A DNA stretch of 6,708 bases, from positions 1 to 6,708 of the forward strand of contig JACQTN010000386.1 in assembly GCA_016210785.1 (NCBI GenBank). The letters are read 5' to 3'. Below, in pieces: positions 6,353-6,708 of the stretch. The DNA is from Armatimonadota bacterium. Its GTDB lineage: Bacteria > Sysuimicrobiota > Sysuimicrobiia > Sysuimicrobiales > JACQTN01. The notes beneath the pieces were generated by a model, which ran no database searches, was not told the origin of the DNA, and worked only from the letters and a program-made list of their open reading frames with translations. Every line of letters begins with the position of its first letter. Position 1 is the stretch's first letter. The position numbers and the translations under genes are program-made.

Positions 6353-6388
6353 CTCACCCTGGCCTCTGCCGCTTTGTGCAAGGGTGAG
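6353..6388. repeat. Inverted repeat CTCACCCT-N20-AGGGTGAG after the cupin gene
   Basis: The arms CTCACCCT (6353-6360) and AGGGTGAG (6381-6388) are exact reverse complements separated by 20 bases. It begins 8 bases after the cupin stop. The CCCCTCACCCT wording resembles dispersed intergenic palindromes seen in many GC-rich genomes. No T tract follows, so it is not a classical terminator. Confidence 0.6.
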
Positions 6389-6421
6389 ACGCGGGTGTGC
6401 ACCACCTACTCAGCTTCTGAT

Positions 6422-6444
6422 CCCTCTCCCCCGGCGGGAGAGGG
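6422..6444. repeat. REP-like hairpin CCCTCTCCC-N5-GGGAGAGGG before lutC
   Basis: A perfect 9-base stem with a 5-base loop lies 19 bases before the lutC start. The CCCTCTCCC...GGGAGAGGG wording is a common dispersed intergenic palindrome in GC-rich bacteria. Placed here, it could end transcripts, stabilise mRNA ends or sit in the lutC leader. There is no T tract in either direction. Confidence 0.7.
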
Positions 6445-6463
6445 GTAAGAGGTACCCTGGAGC

Positions 6464-6708
6464 ATGAGCGCGCGCGACGAGATTCTCCGGCGGGCCAAGG
6501 ACGCGGTGGGGAGCGGCGCGCCCCAGCCGCTGCCGCCGTTTCCGCCGCTGGAAGGTCCGGACACCTTCGAGGAACGGGTGGCGACGTTCGGCGAGGAATT
6601 GTCGAAGGTGGCCGGGTGCTTCTACCGCGCCGCGAGCCACGACGAGGCGGTGGACCTGGAGGTCCAGATCGCACGGGAAGCCGGGGCCACCGCGGCCGTG
6701 TTGTGGAA
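6464..6708 (+). CDS. lutC: LutC-type LUD-domain protein of L-lactate oxidation, 3' end cut off by the window
   Basis: Translation from ATG 6464 gives 81 codons and runs off the window with no stop. The start MSARDEILRRAKDAVG, a Pro-rich linker (PQPLPPFPPLEG), then FEERVATFGEELSKVAG and a D/E-A-V helix form the usual N terminus of LutC (YkgG). LutC is the small LUD-domain (DUF162) subunit that works with LutA and LutB in oxidising L-lactate to pyruvate. The family is about 200-240 residues, so roughly a third is visible. A purine-rich AAGAGG (6447-6452) is a plausible but distant ribosome binding site, and GGAG (6459-6462) is too close to serve well. In most genomes this gene follows lutB directly. 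Here a 5.2-kb block separates them. Confidence 0.85.
   Translation, partial: MSARDEILRRAKDAVGSGAPQPLPPFPPLEGPDTFEERVATFGEELSKVAGCFYRAASHDEAVDLEVQIAREAGATAAVLW

Noticed and set aside
5545..6405. 286-codon open frame on the - strand opposite the cupin gene
   Set aside because: It is the antisense shadow of a GC-rich gene with a perfect cupin motif on the other strand, and it runs across the intergenic gap and into the CHAT gene.
1..6708. CRISPR arrays, tRNA or rRNA genes, insertion sequences
   Set aside because: No regularly spaced repeats with unique spacers, no RNA gene signatures and no transposase motifs were seen on either strand.

Overview
The window comes from a GC-rich bacterium. The flanking genes end almost every codon in G or C, and the LutB/LutC and cupin sequences look like those of soil or sediment lineages of the Rokubacteria, NC10 or Chloroflexi sort. 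That placement is an impression and not a demonstrated result.

Layout. The window opens inside lutB (to 1268), the iron-sulfur subunit of the LutABC L-lactate oxidation system, and closes inside lutC (from 6464), the LUD-domain partner that usually lies directly beside lutB. About 5.2 kb separates the two. After lutB comes a 320-base stretch without an intact gene (1269-1588). It holds a short relic resembling a beta-hydroxyacid dehydrogenase, then a promoter with an extended -10 box inside a small inverted repeat. This promoter drives three genes on the + strand: a small winged-helix protein (1589-1852), a membrane protein whose start overlaps it (1852-2463), and a large CHAT protease-like / NB-ARC (STAND) ATPase / TPR protein (about 2566-5673). 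A cupin gene (5851-6345) and a gap with two inverted repeats (6346-6463) lead to lutC.

How the genes may work together. The three middle genes look like one unit: a candidate regulator, a membrane partner and a bacterial NLR-like sensor with an intact His/Cys CHAT site, an intact Walker A motif and a freshly duplicated TPR array. This architecture is that of signal-transduction ATPases often implicated in bacterial immunity or programmed cell death. The unit uses clearly more A/T-ending codons than lutB, the cupin gene or lutC, so it is probably an acquired cassette lodged within the lactate-utilization locus. Its immune role is inferred from architecture and context and is not shown by the sequence alone.
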